In this document: in pieces, positions 8,057-14,953 of the stretch
How the letters are laid out: every line of letters starts with the position of its first letter
Position numbering within the stretch: position 1 is the stretch's first letter
Source of the DNA: JANNRA01 sp031401035
GTDB lineage: Bacteria; Desulfobacterota; Binatia; HRBIN30; CADEER01
Length of the DNA: 16,607 bases
Direction of reading: 5' to 3'
Assembly (NCBI GenBank): GCA_031401035.1
Contig: JANNRA010000067.1
Location: 1 to 16,607, forward strand
Notes under the pieces: model-generated
Told to the model about the DNA's origin: nothing
What the model saw: only the letters and a program-made list of their open reading frames with translations
Database searches by the model: none
Translations under genes and position numbers: made by a program

Positions 8057-9049
8057 ATGGATCTCGCCAACGCCCGCGTCCTGGTCACCGGCGCCGATGG
8101 ATTCATCGGCTCCCATCTCGTCGAGCAGTTGCGCGCCGCCGGCGCGCGGGTGCGGGCGCTGGTGCAGTACAATTCGTTCAATTCCTGGGGCTGGCTCGAG
8201 GCGCTGCCGGATCTGAGCGGCGTCGACGTGGTCGCCGGCGACGTACGTGACGCACACTTCTGCGATGGGCTGCTCGACGCCATCGACATCGTCTTCCACC
8301 TCGCGGCGCTGATCCCGATCCCCTACTCGTACGTGGCGCCGGACAGCTACGTCGACACCAACATCAAGGGGACGCTGAACCTCTGCCAGGCGGCACGCCG
8401 GCACGGCATCACGCGCTTCGTGCACACCTCGACCAGCGAGGTGTACGGCACCGCGCGGCGCGTGCCGATCGACGAGTCGCACCCGCTGACGCCGCAGTCA
8501 CCTTACAGCGCCACCAAGATCGGCGCCGACGCGGTGGCGCTGAGCTGCTTCTACGCTTTCGACCTGCCGGTGGTGGTGGCGCGGCCGTTCAACGTCTACG
8601 GGCCGCGCCAGTCGGCGCGGGCGGTGATCCCGTCGATCATCGCCCAACTCGCCGCCGGCGCGCACCAGGTGCAGCTCGGCGATCTGACGACGACGCGCGA
8701 CTTCACTTTCGTCGAGGACACCTGCCGCGGCTTCCTCGCCATCGGCACCATGACCGGCGGCGCCGGCGAGGTGTTCCACATCGGCTCGAACAGCGAGATC
8801 AGCGTCGGCGATCTGTTGACGCGGATCGCGCGCACCATGGGCGTCGAGGCCACCGCGGTGCTCGATCCGCAGCGCCTGCGCCCGAGCGCCAGCGAGGTGC
8901 TGCGCCTGTGGTGCGACAACCGGAAGCTCGCCGCCGCCACCGGCTTCCTGCCGCAGGTGTCGCTGGCGGACGGCCTGGCGCGCACCGTCGCCTGGTTCCT
9001 CGACCCGGCCAACCTCAGCCGCTACAAGGGCCAGCGCTACAATGTCTGA
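8057..9049 (+). CDS. LegB-like NAD-dependent sugar-nucleotide 4,6-dehydratase (extended SDR)
   Basis: A 330-residue extended SDR. The NAD-binding motif is TGADGFIGSH (11-20). Catalytic positions are Thr126-Ser127-Glu128 in TSTSEVYGTA and Tyr150/Lys154 in YSATK. QYNSFNSWGWL (37-47) and RPFNVYGPRQSARAVIP (176-192) are what I recall as signatures of LegB, the GDP-GlcNAc 4,6-dehydratase of legionaminic acid synthesis, and of its close relatives. The expected reaction is NDP-hexose(NAc) to NDP-4-keto-6-deoxy-hexose(NAc). The rest of a nonulosonate set (LegC aminotransferase, LegI, LegG, LegF) is absent from the window, so the substrate may differ and I give no gene symbol. There is no Shine-Dalgarno sequence in the 12 bases after the previous stop, and the gene overlaps the nucleotidyltransferase by 8 bases. 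The fold and dehydratase class are secure; the nucleotide and sugar are not. Confidence 0.88.
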   Translation: MDLANARVLVTGADGFIGSHLVEQLRAAGARVRALVQYNSFNSWGWLEALPDLSGVDVVAGDVRDAHFCDGLLDAIDIVFHLAALIPIPYSYVAPDSYVDTNIKGTLNLCQAARRHGITRFVHTSTSEVYGTARRVPIDESHPLTPQSPYSATKIGADAVALSCFYAFDLPVVVARPFNVYGPRQSARAVIPSIIAQLAAGAHQVQLGDLTTTRDFTFVEDTCRGFLAIGTMTGGAGEVFHIGSNSEISVGDLLTRIARTMGVEATAVLDPQRLRPSASEVLRLWCDNRKLAAATGFLPQVSLADGLARTVAWFLDPANLSRYKGQRYNV

Positions 9050-9758
9050 ACGCGCCGTCATCCTCGCCGGCGGTAAGGGCGCGCGCCTGCGGCCCTACAC
9101 CGTCGTGCTGCCGAAACCGCTGATGCCGATCGGCGAGTACCCGATCCTCGAGGTGCTGGTGCGCCAGTTGGTGGCGCAGGGTTTCGACCACATCACGATG
9201 GCGGTCAACCACCAGGCCAATCTCATCCGCGCCTTCTTCGGTGACGGCGCCGCCTGGGGCGTGCGCATCGACTACTCGCTCGAGACCCAGCCGCTCAGCA
9301 CCGTTGGGCCACTGCGACTGATCGCCGATCTGCCCGAACGCTTCCTGTTGCTCAACGGCGACGTGCTCACCGACCGCAGCTTCGCCGATCTCCTCGCCGT
9401 ACATGCGCGAACGCAGGCGCTCTTCACCGTCTCGGCGGCGCGACGCACGCACACCATCGATTACGGCGTCCTCGAGATCGACGCCGGCGGCACGCTGACC
9501 GGCTTTCGCGAGAAACCGACCGTCGACTACCTCGTCAGCATGGGCGTCTACGCCGTCAGCCGCGCCGTGCTCGATCTCGTCCCGCCCGACGTCGCCTACG
9601 GCTTCGACCATCTGATGGCCGATCTGCTGCGCGCCGGCCGGCTGGTCCACGTCAGCGTCTACGACGGCTACTGGATGGACATCGGCCGGCCGGACGACTA
9701 CCTGCAGGCGATCGACGAGTTTGACCAACGCAAGGAGCGCCTCCTTGGCCATGCCTGA
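9042..9758 (+). CDS. Sugar-1-phosphate nucleotidyltransferase (RmlA/ManC-like, NTP_transferase)
   Basis: A 238-residue single-domain nucleotidyltransferase. The signature loop GGKGARLRPYTVVLPKP (10-26) binds the NTP. NGDVLTD (105-111) gives the metal-binding Asp107. EKP (157-159) and DIGRPDDY (213-220) complete the sugar-phosphate and second metal site. The reaction is NTP plus sugar-1-phosphate to NDP-sugar plus pyrophosphate. There is no C-terminal left-handed helix (as in GlmU) and no N-terminal CBS pair (as in PtmE), so this is the minimal form seen in HddC- or RmlA-like proteins. Placed between a 4,6-dehydratase and an RmlD-like SDR, it probably supplies their substrate. Its ATG lies within the previous gene (ATGTCTGA), and its 3' end overlaps the next gene in the same way. 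The nucleotide (GTP, dTTP or CTP) cannot be told from the sequence. Confidence 0.9.
   Translation: MSERAVILAGGKGARLRPYTVVLPKPLMPIGEYPILEVLVRQLVAQGFDHITMAVNHQANLIRAFFGDGAAWGVRIDYSLETQPLSTVGPLRLIADLPERFLLLNGDVLTDRSFADLLAVHARTQALFTVSAARRTHTIDYGVLEIDAGGTLTGFREKPTVDYLVSMGVYAVSRAVLDLVPPDVAYGFDHLMADLLRAGRLVHVSVYDGYWMDIGRPDDYLQAIDEFDQRKERLLGHA
9731..9747 (+). promoter_or_regulatory. Hairpin sequestering the Shine-Dalgarno sequence at a gene overlap
   Basis: CAAGGAG (9731-9737) and CTCCTTG (9741-9747) are perfectly complementary around the loop CGC. The left arm contains AAGGAG, the only good Shine-Dalgarno sequence for the next gene (ATG at 9751, or an in-frame TTG at 9745). The hairpin lies inside the end of the nucleotidyltransferase gene, whose stop is at 9756-9758, so ribosomes finishing that gene would melt it. 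This is the arrangement expected for translational coupling. It is visible directly in the sequence; its function is inferred. Confidence 0.5.
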
Positions 9759-10614
9759 GGCGGTCGTCGTGCTCGGGGCCGCCGGCTTTGTCGGCCGCCA
9801 CCTCGTGCCGGCGCTGGTGGCGCGCGGCTACGAGGTCCACCCGCGCGCCCGCGGCCAGGTGCTCGCCCCGACGCTGGCCGGCGGCGTGCGCCTGACCCAT
9901 GTCGTCAACCTGGCCGGCCGCACATACGTCCCCGACAGCTGGGACGACCCGGTCGCGTTCTATCAGGACAATGTCGTCACCACCGCCGAGGCCCTGCGCC
10001 TGTGCCGCAGCAGCGGGGCGGCGCTGGTGCACGTCAGCTCCTACGTCTACGGCACGCCGCAGCAGCTGCCGATCGCGGAAACCCACCCCCTGTCCGCGTT
10101 CAACCCATACGCCCACAGCAAGATCCTCGGCGAAGCGGTGGTCGACTTCCACCGCGCGCATCTCGGCGTACGCGCCGCGGTGCTGCGTCCGTTCAACCTC
10201 TACGGGCCCGGCCAGGACGCGCGCTTCGTCGTGCCGACGATTCTGCGCCAACTCCTCGACCCGACGCTGACGGAGGTGGCGGTCGGCGACCCGACGCCGC
10301 GGCGCGACTATCTGTACATCGACGACTTCGTCGCGCTGCTCCTCGCGGTGGTGAGCGCCGCCGCCACCGGCACGTACAATGCGGGCAGCGGCGGCTCGGT
10401 GAGCGTCGCCGAGTTGGCGCGCGAAGCGGGTCGCGCGGCGGCTGTCGACAAGCCCCTGCGCGGCAGCGGCGTAGGCCGCCCGAACGAGATTCTCGACGTC
10501 ATCGCCGACATCGCCCACGCGCGTGCGGAGCTCGGGTGGCGCCCGCGGGTCTCGCTCATCGACGGTCTGCGCAGCATGGTGGCGGCCGCCACCCCCCCGA
10601 CGAGACGCCCATGA
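9751..10614 (+). CDS. Short RmlD-like NAD(P)-dependent sugar-nucleotide reductase/epimerase (SDR)
   Basis: A 287-residue extended SDR. It has the Rossmann motif LGAAGFVGRH (8-17), VSSYVYG (95-101) with the catalytic serine, and Tyr120/Lys124 in YAHSK. RPFNLYGPGQDARFVVP and RRDYLYIDDF are typical of sugar-nucleotide SDRs. The stretch between the glycine motif and NLAGRTYVPDSW (53-64) is unusually short, as in RmlD and GDP-4-keto-6-deoxyhexose reductases, which lack part of the second and third strands. With the dehydratase upstream, reduction or epimerisation of a 4-keto-6-deoxy sugar nucleotide is the natural role. I chose the ATG at 9751 because the Rossmann strand begins seven residues later; a TTG at 9745 sits at better spacing from AAGGAG, and a TTG at 9721 is less likely. 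It overlaps the upstream gene by 8 bases and the downstream one by 4. Confidence 0.87.
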   Translation: MPEAVVVLGAAGFVGRHLVPALVARGYEVHPRARGQVLAPTLAGGVRLTHVVNLAGRTYVPDSWDDPVAFYQDNVVTTAEALRLCRSSGAALVHVSSYVYGTPQQLPIAETHPLSAFNPYAHSKILGEAVVDFHRAHLGVRAAVLRPFNLYGPGQDARFVVPTILRQLLDPTLTEVAVGDPTPRRDYLYIDDFVALLLAVVSAAATGTYNAGSGGSVSVAELAREAGRAAAVDKPLRGSGVGRPNEILDVIADIAHARAELGWRPRVSLIDGLRSMVAAATPPTRRP

Positions 10615-11573
10615 AGGCCATCGACATCATCCTCCCCGTCTACAATGAGGAAGCGGGCATCGCGCGCTTCCATCGCGAGCTGCAGACCGTTCTCGCCACG
10701 CTGACCGGCGACTACCGGTTTCACCTCATCTACGTGCTCGACCGCTCCACCGACCGCTCCTTTGATGTGCTCCAGGGGCTTGCGGCCGCGGACGCAACGG
10801 TAACGGTGCTGCACTTGGCGCGCCGCTTCGGCCACCAGATGTCCCTGATCGCCGGGCTCGACCAGTCGTCGGGCGATGCGGCGATCATGATGGACACCGA
10901 CCTGCAGCACCCACCGGCGATCCTGCCGCTGCTGCTGGCGCGCTTCGCGGACGGCTACGACGTCGTGCAGAGCGTGCGCGTGTATGGCGCCGAGGAACCG
11001 CGCCTCAAGCAATGGACCTCGAGCCTGTTCTATCGTCTGCAGAACGCGCTGTCGCCGGTCGAGATCCGCGACGGCATGGCCGACTTCCGCCTCGTCTCGC
11101 GCAAGGTGGTGCGCGTCTTCCAGACCTCGATCCGCGAACAGAACCAGTTCCTGCGCGGCCTCTTCCAGTGGGTCGGCTTCCGTCGCGCCGAGGTGCCGTT
11201 CGTCAGCGCGCCGCGCGCGGCGGGGACGACAAAGTATCATCTCGGCCGGCTGTTGGCCTTCTCGATCAACGGCATCGTCTCGTTCTCGAAGGTCCCGCTG
11301 CGCGTCGCCACCTTGCTCGGCCTGACCATCGCCTCGGTTGGCTCGCTGTACGCCATCTGGCTGCTGGCGGCATATTTTCAGCGCGGGCAGTTTCCGCCCG
11401 GCTATACCTCGCTGATCATCGTCATGTTGGTGATGGGCGGACTGCAGCTCATCTTCCTGGGCGTGCTGGGGGAGTACTTGGGCAGCATCTTCGACGAGGT
11501 GAAGCGGCGCCCGCTCTACGTCGTCGACGAGACGCTGCACGGCGGCGCGATGGTGCCCGGGCGGGACCGATGA
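10611..11573 (+). CDS. DPM1/GtrB/ArnC-like GT2 polyprenyl-phosphate glycosyltransferase
   Basis: 320 residues, starting IDIILPVYNEE. The GT-A domain has FGHQMSLIAGLDQSSGD (73-89), MMDTDLQHPP (93-102, Asp95/Asp97 metal site) and NQFLRGLFQWVGF (178-190), all characteristic of the DPM1/GtrB/ArnC branch. Two membrane segments (about 230-255 and 266-288) and a cytoplasmic tail ending LGEYLGSIFDEVKRRPLYVV complete the usual architecture. It should transfer a sugar from an NDP-sugar to undecaprenyl or other polyprenyl phosphate, feeding the GT-C enzyme encoded next. The nucleotide-binding motif usually read as VDDGSxD is VLDRSTD (42-48), so the first Asp and the Gly are replaced. The ATG overlaps the previous stop as ATGA; the longer open frame upstream is a shadow of the SDR gene. 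Confidence 0.92.
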   Translation: MKAIDIILPVYNEEAGIARFHRELQTVLATLTGDYRFHLIYVLDRSTDRSFDVLQGLAAADATVTVLHLARRFGHQMSLIAGLDQSSGDAAIMMDTDLQHPPAILPLLLARFADGYDVVQSVRVYGAEEPRLKQWTSSLFYRLQNALSPVEIRDGMADFRLVSRKVVRVFQTSIREQNQFLRGLFQWVGFRRAEVPFVSAPRAAGTTKYHLGRLLAFSINGIVSFSKVPLRVATLLGLTIASVGSLYAIWLLAAYFQRGQFPPGYTSLIIVMLVMGGLQLIFLGVLGEYLGSIFDEVKRRPLYVVDETLHGGAMVPGRDR

Positions 11574-14500
11574 CGACCGTCGCGGACCGCACGCCCGCGC
11601 CGCCGCCGCGACGTGGCCTCGGCGTCGTGGCGATCGCCGCCGGCACGGTCGCGGCCTATGTCGCCGTGATGCTGGTTGGCCGCGCCGAGGATGCTGCCGG
11701 AGCGCGCATCCTTGGCGTCTTCGACCCCGTCTTTCTCTGGTTGCGGGGCCCGGGCGCCAGCGCGACAGACTGGCTCGACCGCCATCCGCTGCCGGTGGCG
11801 CTGGCGCTGGCAATCGGCCTGGCGCTGCTCGCCGCCTGGGCACTGCTGCGCGCCGGCCGCCACGCGGCGCCCCTGCTGGCCGCCTGCGCCACCCTCGCCC
11901 TGGGCATTGGCGGCCAGGCGCTGTTGCTCGGCGACGCCACCGCGCTCGGTCGCGGGCTCTACCTGGCTGGCATCGCCGCCGCGTTCGCGCTCGGCTGGTG
12001 GCGGCCGATGCGCCAGCTGCCGGGCTTCCCAGCCACCGGTGTCGATGCCGGGGCCGGGCTCGGCGGCGCCTGGCGACCCGCCTGGCGCGTCGAGTGGGCG
12101 CTGATTCTGGGGCTGACGGGTATCGGCCTGCTCTGCCGCACCTGGGCGCTCACCGAACTGTCGGACTTCCTCGACCTCGAGACAGTCGACTCATGGCTGC
12201 AGAGCCGCACCCTGCACGGCACCGCCGACTACGTGCGCTTCGTGTTCCTGGCCACCAACCCGGGTGCCGCGCATATGCTGCCCCAGTGGGCGCTGTTCAA
12301 CGTCTTCGGGACCTCCCTGTTCACGCTGCGCATGGCCGCCGTCGCGTGGGGTGTCCTCTCGGTGCCGCTGATGTACTGGTTCGTGCGCCGCCTCGCCGGT
12401 CCGGCCCCAGCGGTCCTCGCCGCGCTGCTGATGGCGACGGCGCCGGATCAGCTCTTCTGGTCGCGCAGCGAGAACGGATTCTTCGCACCGGTACCGGTCC
12501 TGGCGCTGCTCACCGTCCACGTCGCGCTGTCGATGTCGACGCGGCTGTCGGCCACCTCCGTCGCCGCCGCGGCGCTGCTCATGCCGGCCTCGCGCTATGC
12601 CTACACCACGTGCTTGGCGATGGTGCTGATCCCGCTGGCCGTGGCTGGGCACGCCGGACTGTTTCTGCGCGGCGCCTGGCGCCGATTCTGGTATGTCCTG
12701 CCGCTGCTGGCCCTCGGGCTGGTCGCATGGTGGTTCCACCTGACCGTGCTGCTCGGTGTGCTCGGCGACGGCCCCTGGCGCTTCCGCCATCCCGCGCAGA
12801 TCTACGGCGGGACGGCGTGGACCAAGCAGGGCGACTTCGCCGAGGCGTCGATCCCGGAGTTGATCCGGCTGCAGGCTGAGTCGTTCTCCACCCACCTGGT
12901 GCGCGTCGTGCGCGATCTCACCGACGAGCAGCGCAACAGCTTCGGCCACTGGTATATGCGGGCGCAGCCCAACCCACATCCGACGACGATGAACGTCGGG
13001 GTGGTGGTGCTGCTGGCGCTCGGAGTCGGCTATCTCGGCGGGCAGCTGCGCGACCCGCGCGCCTGGCTGTTGCTCACCTGGCTGCTCGTCGCGCTGCTCC
13101 CGGGCATCGGCAGCCGCGACGCGGCGCCGCGACGCATGCTCATGCTGTTCCCAGTCGCGCACGTGGTCGGCAGCCTGTTCGTCGCGGCGGTCATCCGCAT
13201 CGCGCGCCAGGTCGGCGGCCGGCGCCTCGCCGCGTGCGCCGCGGCGGCGGCGAGCGCGGCGCTGCTGACCGTCGTCGTCACCAACACGGTGTCGCACTTC
13301 CGCATGCCGCTGCAGCCGATGATCTTCTCGGACCATCTGCGCTTCCTCCGTCCGATCGTCGAGCGCAGCGACACCATCTTCGTCAACCTGCCCGGGCCGT
13401 TCCACAGCCTGCTGATCTTCGACAGCGCCGATCGCTTTGTCACCGGGTCATTGTGCTCGGAGCGCGTCCGCGATGCCGCGCGGTGGCTCCCGCTCGCCCT
13501 GCGACCGCGCTGCACTTTCGCCGATCCGGTGGCCGGGCTGGCGTTTACCGCCGCGGAGCGCGAAGCCGCCGACGCCGCGCACACCACGCAGCGCGTCAGC
13601 TTCATCTTCTTCGTCGATCCGACGACGCAAGCCGAGCTCGACATCGTCCGCGGCCTGTACCCGCAGGCGCAGTGGGCCGAGTACACCAGCCCGCGCGACC
13701 AGCGGCACAGCGTGGCGCTCTCGATCGACATCGCCGACAGCGCCGCCTTGCACGCCCCGCGGTTGCGCACCGCCATGACTCCGCCGCCGCAGATCCTCGC
13801 CGACGTCGAGATGCGCGCCAGCAGCGACGGCGCGCCGCCCGACCGCAGCGCGCTGATCGAGGGCGGGATCCTGGTTGACCGTGACGGCTGGTACCGCTTC
13901 GACCTGCAGCCCGGCTGCAGCGGTGCCGAGTTGCACGTCGGCACGCCGCCGGTCGGGCCGCCGGCCGCGACCGCGCTCCTGGCGGGGGTGCAGCCGTTCA
14001 CCCTGCGCCTGCCCGACGCCACCGCCTGCCCGCTCCCGCAGCGCCTGACCATCGCCAGCGCCGAGGCGCCGGACCCGATACCGCTCGACCCCGACCGCAT
14101 CACCAGCCGCGAGGTCACCGCGTTGCCGATCGCTGCGGCGCCGCCGCTGCGCGGCGACGCCGGCTACGACGCCCGCGAGCTGATACGCCAACTGCCCGGC
14201 CGCTCTGCCGACCTGGCCATCGCGCCCGACGGCTCGCTGCTGATCCTGATCAAGGGCGCCGGCGGCTGGCGCCTGCATCGCTACGCCGCCGACGGCCACC
14301 TGCGCAGCGACTGGGCTCTCGACGCGCCGCCCGAGCTCGACCCGAGCACCATGGCCGTCGCACCTGATGGCACCGTCGCCATCCTGTTCGGACAGCACCT
14401 GCTCTTGGTCGGCCCCGAGGGGCAGGCGCTCGGGCGCTGGAACAATCTCGCCTTCGTTTGGGAGTCCCGGCTCGCCTTCGCCGGCCCCGATCGCCTGGTG

Positions 14501-14953
14501 GTTACCATCCCGCATCGCAACGCCGTCGCGGTGTTCGGCCGCGATGGGGCGCCGCTGGGCGAGTACACGACGTTCCCGGCGGGCCCGCCCGTGTTGTTTG
14601 CACCGTCCGAGATGGCGCTGACGGCGGACGGCGACCTGGCGCTGCTGCAGCCGGACCGGCTTGCCCTGCGCTTCGAGACGCCGAGCGATCGCTTCGCGCC
14701 CGTCTTCCAGAACGCCTTCTCGGTCGCCGCAGCCGCGTCGGGGCTGGCCTTCGACGGGCGGGATCGACTGCTCGTCCTCGCCGAGGGCCGCCTGCTGGTG
14801 TACGACATGGACGGCACGCGCTTGATGGCCGACACACCGGCCCGCGATCCCAGCCGCCTCCGCCTCGGGCCCGCCGCGCGCGTGCGCTCCAGTGGCGGCC
14901 GCCTGTATGTCCTCGACCCGGAAGGCAGTCGGGTATGGCAGCTGCAGCGCTGA
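11570..14953 (+). CDS. Large GT-C membrane glycosyltransferase with PA14-like domain and C-terminal beta-propeller
   Basis: 1127 residues. A membrane half (about 15-575) holds some 12-14 hydrophobic segments. An extra N-terminal block of about four (17-142) comes before the acidic loop FLDLETVD (200-207), the likely catalytic motif. Shared GT-C motifs follow: FWSRSEN (296-302), YAYTT (343-347), NPHP (468-471) and LLPGIGSRDAAPRRM (509-523). After the last membrane helix (about 553-571) comes a tail of about 555 residues, probably periplasmic. In it, residues 745-830 resemble a PA14-like beta-sandwich (SALIEGGILVDRDGWYRF). Residues 881-1127 contain six blade-like repeats starting near 881, 928, 967, 1015, 1058 and 1097, as in NHL-type propellers. 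The start is the ATG overlapping the previous stop (ATGA). It likely uses the lipid-linked sugar made by the preceding GT2. The acceptor is unknown; the tail may bind it. Confidence 0.87.
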   Translation: MTTVADRTPAPPPRRGLGVVAIAAGTVAAYVAVMLVGRAEDAAGARILGVFDPVFLWLRGPGASATDWLDRHPLPVALALAIGLALLAAWALLRAGRHAAPLLAACATLALGIGGQALLLGDATALGRGLYLAGIAAAFALGWWRPMRQLPGFPATGVDAGAGLGGAWRPAWRVEWALILGLTGIGLLCRTWALTELSDFLDLETVDSWLQSRTLHGTADYVRFVFLATNPGAAHMLPQWALFNVFGTSLFTLRMAAVAWGVLSVPLMYWFVRRLAGPAPAVLAALLMATAPDQLFWSRSENGFFAPVPVLALLTVHVALSMSTRLSATSVAAAALLMPASRYAYTTCLAMVLIPLAVAGHAGLFLRGAWRRFWYVLPLLALGLVAWWFHLTVLLGVLGDGPWRFRHPAQIYGGTAWTKQGDFAEASIPELIRLQAESFSTHLVRVVRDLTDEQRNSFGHWYMRAQPNPHPTTMNVGVVVLLALGVGYLGGQLRDPRAWLLLTWLLVALLPGIGSRDAAPRRMLMLFPVAHVVGSLFVAAVIRIARQVGGRRLAACAAAAASAALLTVVVTNTVSHFRMPLQPMIFSDHLRFLRPIVERSDTIFVNLPGPFHSLLIFDSADRFVTGSLCSERVRDAARWLPLALRPRCTFADPVAGLAFTAAEREAADAAHTTQRVSFIFFVDPTTQAELDIVRGLYPQAQWAEYTSPRDQRHSVALSIDIADSAALHAPRLRTAMTPPPQILADVEMRASSDGAPPDRSALIEGGILVDRDGWYRFDLQPGCSGAELHVGTPPVGPPAATALLAGVQPFTLRLPDATACPLPQRLTIASAEAPDPIPLDPDRITSREVTALPIAAAPPLRGDAGYDARELIRQLPGRSADLAIAPDGSLLILIKGAGGWRLHRYAADGHLRSDWALDAPPELDPSTMAVAPDGTVAILFGQHLLLVGPEGQALGRWNNLAFVWESRLAFAGPDRLVVTIPHRNAVAVFGRDGAPLGEYTTFPAGPPVLFAPSEMALTADGDLALLQPDRLALRFETPSDRFAPVFQNAFSVAAAASGLAFDGRDRLLVLAEGRLLVYDMDGTRLMADTPARDPSRLRLGPAARVRSSGGRLYVLDPEGSRVWQLQR

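Noticed and set aside
6707..8482. 591-residue open frame on the minus strand
   Set aside because: It lies opposite the GT2 and dehydratase genes, has low-complexity Glu/Gln/Ala/Arg composition and no recognisable motif.
9721..10614. Longer SDR starting at a TTG at 9721
   Set aside because: The Rossmann strand begins just after the ATG at 9751, and the 10 extra residues would not fit the family N-terminus.
11012..14953. 1313-residue version of the large GT-C protein
   Set aside because: The first 186 codons lie in another frame inside the GT2 gene and read as Arg/Pro-rich shadow; the ATGA overlap at 11570 is the natural start.
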